DNA of 64,000 nt from the NCBI GenBank assembly GCA_019744775.1, contig JAIETZ010000002.1, positions 310,001 through 374,000 on the forward strand, in the 5' to 3' direction. The position numbers and the translations under genes are program-made. Of this stretch, positions 62,063 to 64,000 are shown piece by piece. Each line of letters starts with the position of its first letter. Positions within the stretch are counted from its first letter, which is position 1. The notes below the pieces were generated by a model, which did not search any database, was not told the DNA's origin, and was given only the letters and a program-made list of their open reading frames with translations. The stretch is from Candidatus Obscuribacterales bacterium (GTDB taxonomy: Bacteria; Cyanobacteriota; Vampirovibrionia; Obscuribacterales; Obscuribacteraceae).

Positions 62063-62119
62063 TGCGGCTGCCGGATGGCAAGCAAGGAGACAACCCTGTG
62101 AGTTGTCGGGGCAACCGCA
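62063..62119 (+). other. structured intercistronic element
   Basis: TGCGG-C-TGCC (62063-62072) pairs with GGCA-A-CCGCA (62110-62119), enclosing a second hairpin GACAAC/GTTGTC (62089-62107). It lies in the 128-nt gap between the EthD and crotonase genes. It may affect mRNA processing or translation. There is no T-run, so it is not a terminator. Confidence 0.35.
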
Positions 62120-62144
62120 AAAAAGGAAATCGGAGCGTTTACAT

Positions 62145-63101
62145 ATGATAAACACAGCAGCAATTCTGGCAGGTATGCCGGTTGAGTCATTCAAGTTCCA
62201 GCGCATAATCTATGAGAAAAAAGGTTATGTGGCAACGATCACCATAAACAGACCGAATGTATTGAACTGCTTCGATATGGTTACTCTTATCGAAATGGGA
62301 CAGGCAATTCAAGATGCAAGTTTCGATGACAACATAGCAGTAGTTGTGTTTACCGGAGCCGGTGAACGTGCGTTCTGCACGGGCGCTGATCTGGATGAGC
62401 AAGAAAGCTTCCTCAAGAAGCCAAACAACTACTACAAGTGGATGTACACGTTTATCGAAATGCACGATCGCTTGCGCAACATCGGCAAGCCGACAATTGC
62501 TCGCTTGAACGGCATTGTTGCCGGCGGTGGTAATGAGCTTAATATGGCTTGCGACTTAGCAATAGCTGCCGAGCACGTGAATATCCGCCAAGTGGGTGCG
62601 GCCCGCGGTAGCGTCGCTGCCGGTGGGGCTACACAGTTCCTTCCGCTCCTAATAGGAGATCGTCGAGCAAGACAGATGCTTCTTACTTGCGAGCCGATTG
62701 ATGCGGAAACAGCTCTTGACTGGGGCTTGATTAACGAAGTGGTACCGCAGTCTCAACTGGATTCCGCTGTTGCGAAATTGGCTGAAAAACTCTACAACAA
62801 GCTGCCTGAGTGTACGCGCTACACCAAACAGCAACTAAACTTCTGGCGTGATTTGTCCTGGAGCACAACAATTGGTCATGCCCGCGATTGGTTGAGCCTG
62901 CATGCCGGCTCTTACGAAGTTGGACAAGGCTTGTCTGCCTTTGGCAACAAAGAAGAAATGCCCTATCCCAAAATTCGCTGCAAAGCCGCAGGCGATCAAC
63001 AAATGTTTTCCGCAAGCACAGAGCTAACCAATTGCCCGAGCTGCAAAGCCGAGCAGCCAACAACATTTAAGTTCTGCGGACAGTGCGGATCTAAATTCTA
63101 A
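62145..63101 (+). CDS. BamA-like crotonase with C-terminal zinc ribbon
   Basis: Residues 10-290 form a crotonase domain with oxyanion-hole motifs AFCTGADLDE and GIVAGGGNELN. Glu131 is present, but the second catalytic Glu of hydratases is replaced: the segment RQVGAARGSVAAGGATQFLPLLIG resembles the equivalent region of ring-opening 6-oxocyclohex-1-ene-1-carbonyl-CoA hydrolase (BamA/Oah), as do PECTRYTKQ and ARDWLSLHAGSYEVGQGLSAF. The C-terminal 22 residues form a CPSC...CGQCG zinc ribbon, an unusual fusion. ATG at 62145 has GGAG 9 nt upstream. It may open or hydrate an alicyclic CoA ester. Confidence 0.82.
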   Translation: MINTAAILAGMPVESFKFQRIIYEKKGYVATITINRPNVLNCFDMVTLIEMGQAIQDASFDDNIAVVVFTGAGERAFCTGADLDEQESFLKKPNNYYKWMYTFIEMHDRLRNIGKPTIARLNGIVAGGGNELNMACDLAIAAEHVNIRQVGAARGSVAAGGATQFLPLLIGDRRARQMLLTCEPIDAETALDWGLINEVVPQSQLDSAVAKLAEKLYNKLPECTRYTKQQLNFWRDLSWSTTIGHARDWLSLHAGSYEVGQGLSAFGNKEEMPYPKIRCKAAGDQQMFSASTELTNCPSCKAEQPTTFKFCGQCGSKF

Positions 63102-63111
63102 GGAGAACGTA

Positions 63112-63894
63112 ATGATGACCATGACCTACAAAACAATTTTGACGGAAGTCGAAGGCAATATCGCCATCATTCGCCTGAATCGTCCAAAAGCATTGAATGC
63201 GCTTTCCCACGAACTAATGGGTGAGCTTGTCGAAGCCCTGACTCAATTTGATCGAGATGACAATGTCCGCTGCATCATTTTGACAGGCAGCGACAGAGCA
63301 TTTGCCGCCGGCGCCGACATCAAAGAGATGGCCGATGAAACTACAGTGAGCATCATGCTCAAGGATCAATTCGCCACCTGGGACCGCGTGCGTTTCACCA
63401 AGAAACCAATTATTGCTGCCGTTGCCGGTTATGCCTTGGGCGGCGGCTGCGAGTTGGCGATGACTTGCGACATCATCATTGCTGCTGAGTCGGCTCAATT
63501 TGGACAGCCGGAAATAAACATCGGTGTCATACCAGGAGCCGGCGGTACACAGCGCCTCACAAGAGCAGTAGGCAAATACAAAGCCATGGAAATGATCCTT
63601 ACAGGTAGACCAATTACAGCAAGCGAAGCTCTGCAAATTGGTCTTGTTAATAAGGTAGTGACCAGCGAACTGTTACTTGACGAAGCAAAAGCCCTTGCAC
63701 AAGAAATTGCGAAGAAATCCCCGATTGCAGTACGCTTAGCCAAAGAAGCCATCCTCAAGGTATTCGATACATCAATTACCGAAGGTCTGGAATTCGAACG
63801 CAAGAACTTCTACATGCTCTTCTCTTCAGAAGATCAAAAAGAAGGGATGCAAGCATTCATTGAAAAACGTGCAGCCGCTTTTACCGGCCGCTAA
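63112..63894 (+). CDS. enoyl-CoA hydratase (PaaF/EchA-like)
   Basis: This 260-residue crotonase hydrates trans-2-enoyl-CoA. Both catalytic glutamates are present, Glu114 in GGGCELAMTCD and Glu134 in GQPEINIGVIPGAGGTQRL, and the oxyanion-hole segments AFAAGADIKEM and AGYALGGG fit. ATG at 63112 or 63115 follows AAGGAGA. It lies 10 nt after the zinc-ribbon crotonase gene and 18 nt before the next crotonase. It could serve phenylacetate degradation, beta-oxidation or the alicyclic branch. Confidence 0.92.
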   Translation: MMTMTYKTILTEVEGNIAIIRLNRPKALNALSHELMGELVEALTQFDRDDNVRCIILTGSDRAFAAGADIKEMADETTVSIMLKDQFATWDRVRFTKKPIIAAVAGYALGGGCELAMTCDIIIAAESAQFGQPEINIGVIPGAGGTQRLTRAVGKYKAMEMILTGRPITASEALQIGLVNKVVTSELLLDEAKALAQEIAKKSPIAVRLAKEAILKVFDTSITEGLEFERKNFYMLFSSEDQKEGMQAFIEKRAAAFTGR

Positions 63895-63912
63895 CCAAGG
63901 AGAATTGTAAAA

Positions 63913-64000
63913 ATGTCCGACGAAAACATTTTGCTCGTAGAAAGAAAAGACGGTGTAGCAACTATCACCTTGAATCGTCCAGATAAACTCAATTCCTTCA
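63913..64000 (+). CDS. 5' end of a third crotonase (enoyl-CoA hydratase/isomerase)
   Basis: The first 29 codons read MSDENILLVERKDGVATITLNRPDKLNSF and the gene is cut by the window edge. The VATITLNRP-KLNSF pattern is the usual N-terminus of crotonases, and PaaG-type isomerases share it. AAGGAG lies upstream. Function beyond the family cannot be read from this fragment. Confidence 0.85.
   Translation, partial: MSDENILLVERKDGVATITLNRPDKLNSF

Overview
The window is a chromosomal segment with no sign of a plasmid, prophage, insertion sequence or CRISPR array. It looks like a diderm bacterium from the Cyanobacteriota/Melainabacteria (Vampirovibrionophyceae, perhaps Obscuribacterales). The reasons are a mixture of LPS-type family 9 glycosyltransferases with LytR-CpsA-Psr, SpoIID and VanW proteins, a type IV pilin, moderate base composition, and dense gene packing with many 4-nt ATGA/GTGA overlaps. 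No marker gene in the window fixes the taxonomy, so this assignment is inference. One tRNA gene (Phe, GAA) is present.

Layout. 1-5.3 kb: the end of a truncated gene and two tandem YfhO-type membrane proteins. 5.4-11.1 kb: an FAD oxidoreductase, a metallo-hydrolase, a TPR-like protein, a type IV pilin with its own terminator, and an LCP cell-wall ligase. 11.2-18.4 kb: a family 9 glycosyltransferase facing a minus-strand run of five genes (SLOG protein, MraY, large TPR protein, histidine kinase, HD-GYP response regulator). 18.6-22.7 kb: a PcrA/UvrD helicase, nucleoside diphosphate kinase and a heptosyltransferase. 23-30.6 kb: a ribbon-helix-helix protein behind an unusual array of inverted repeats, then an amino-sugar pair (DegT aminotransferase and acetyltransferase), a GT-C-like membrane protein, a stand-alone MshEN-like protein, and a rhomboid protease fused to a propeller-like domain. 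30.6-36.3 kb: SelB, DedA, small regulators, tRNA-Phe, a zinc-ribbon protein and an aminotransferase. 36.5-40.6 kb: a four-gene galK-galT-methyltransferase-aldolase operon. 40.6-47.5 kb: secreted proteins of unknown role, signal peptidase I, an ArnT-like transferase, an RsiV-like protein, an ArsC/Spx-like protein and a voltage-gated K+ channel.

47.5-58.3 kb is the most distinctive envelope region. A SpoIID protein and a twin-arginine-exported penicillin-binding-like transpeptidase read leftward. A secreted AMMECR1-domain protein, a 1668-residue alpha-2-macroglobulin with an intact thioester, and a VanW protein read rightward with overlapping ends. This may be a surface-protection and peptidoglycan-maintenance module in which VanW replaces the usual PBP1c partner of bacterial macroglobulins.

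59.9-64 kb is an acyl/aromatic-CoA operon that runs off the right edge: a phenylacetate-CoA-ligase-like enzyme, an FlK-like thioesterase, an EthD protein, a BamA-like crotonase carrying a C-terminal zinc ribbon, a classical enoyl-CoA hydratase, and the start of a third crotonase.

Non-coding structure of note includes mutually exclusive hairpins before the amino-sugar operon, GTAC-N2-GTAC palindromes before pcrA and before the K+ channel gene, a 12-bp tandem repeat before ndk, and three large convergent gene overlaps.
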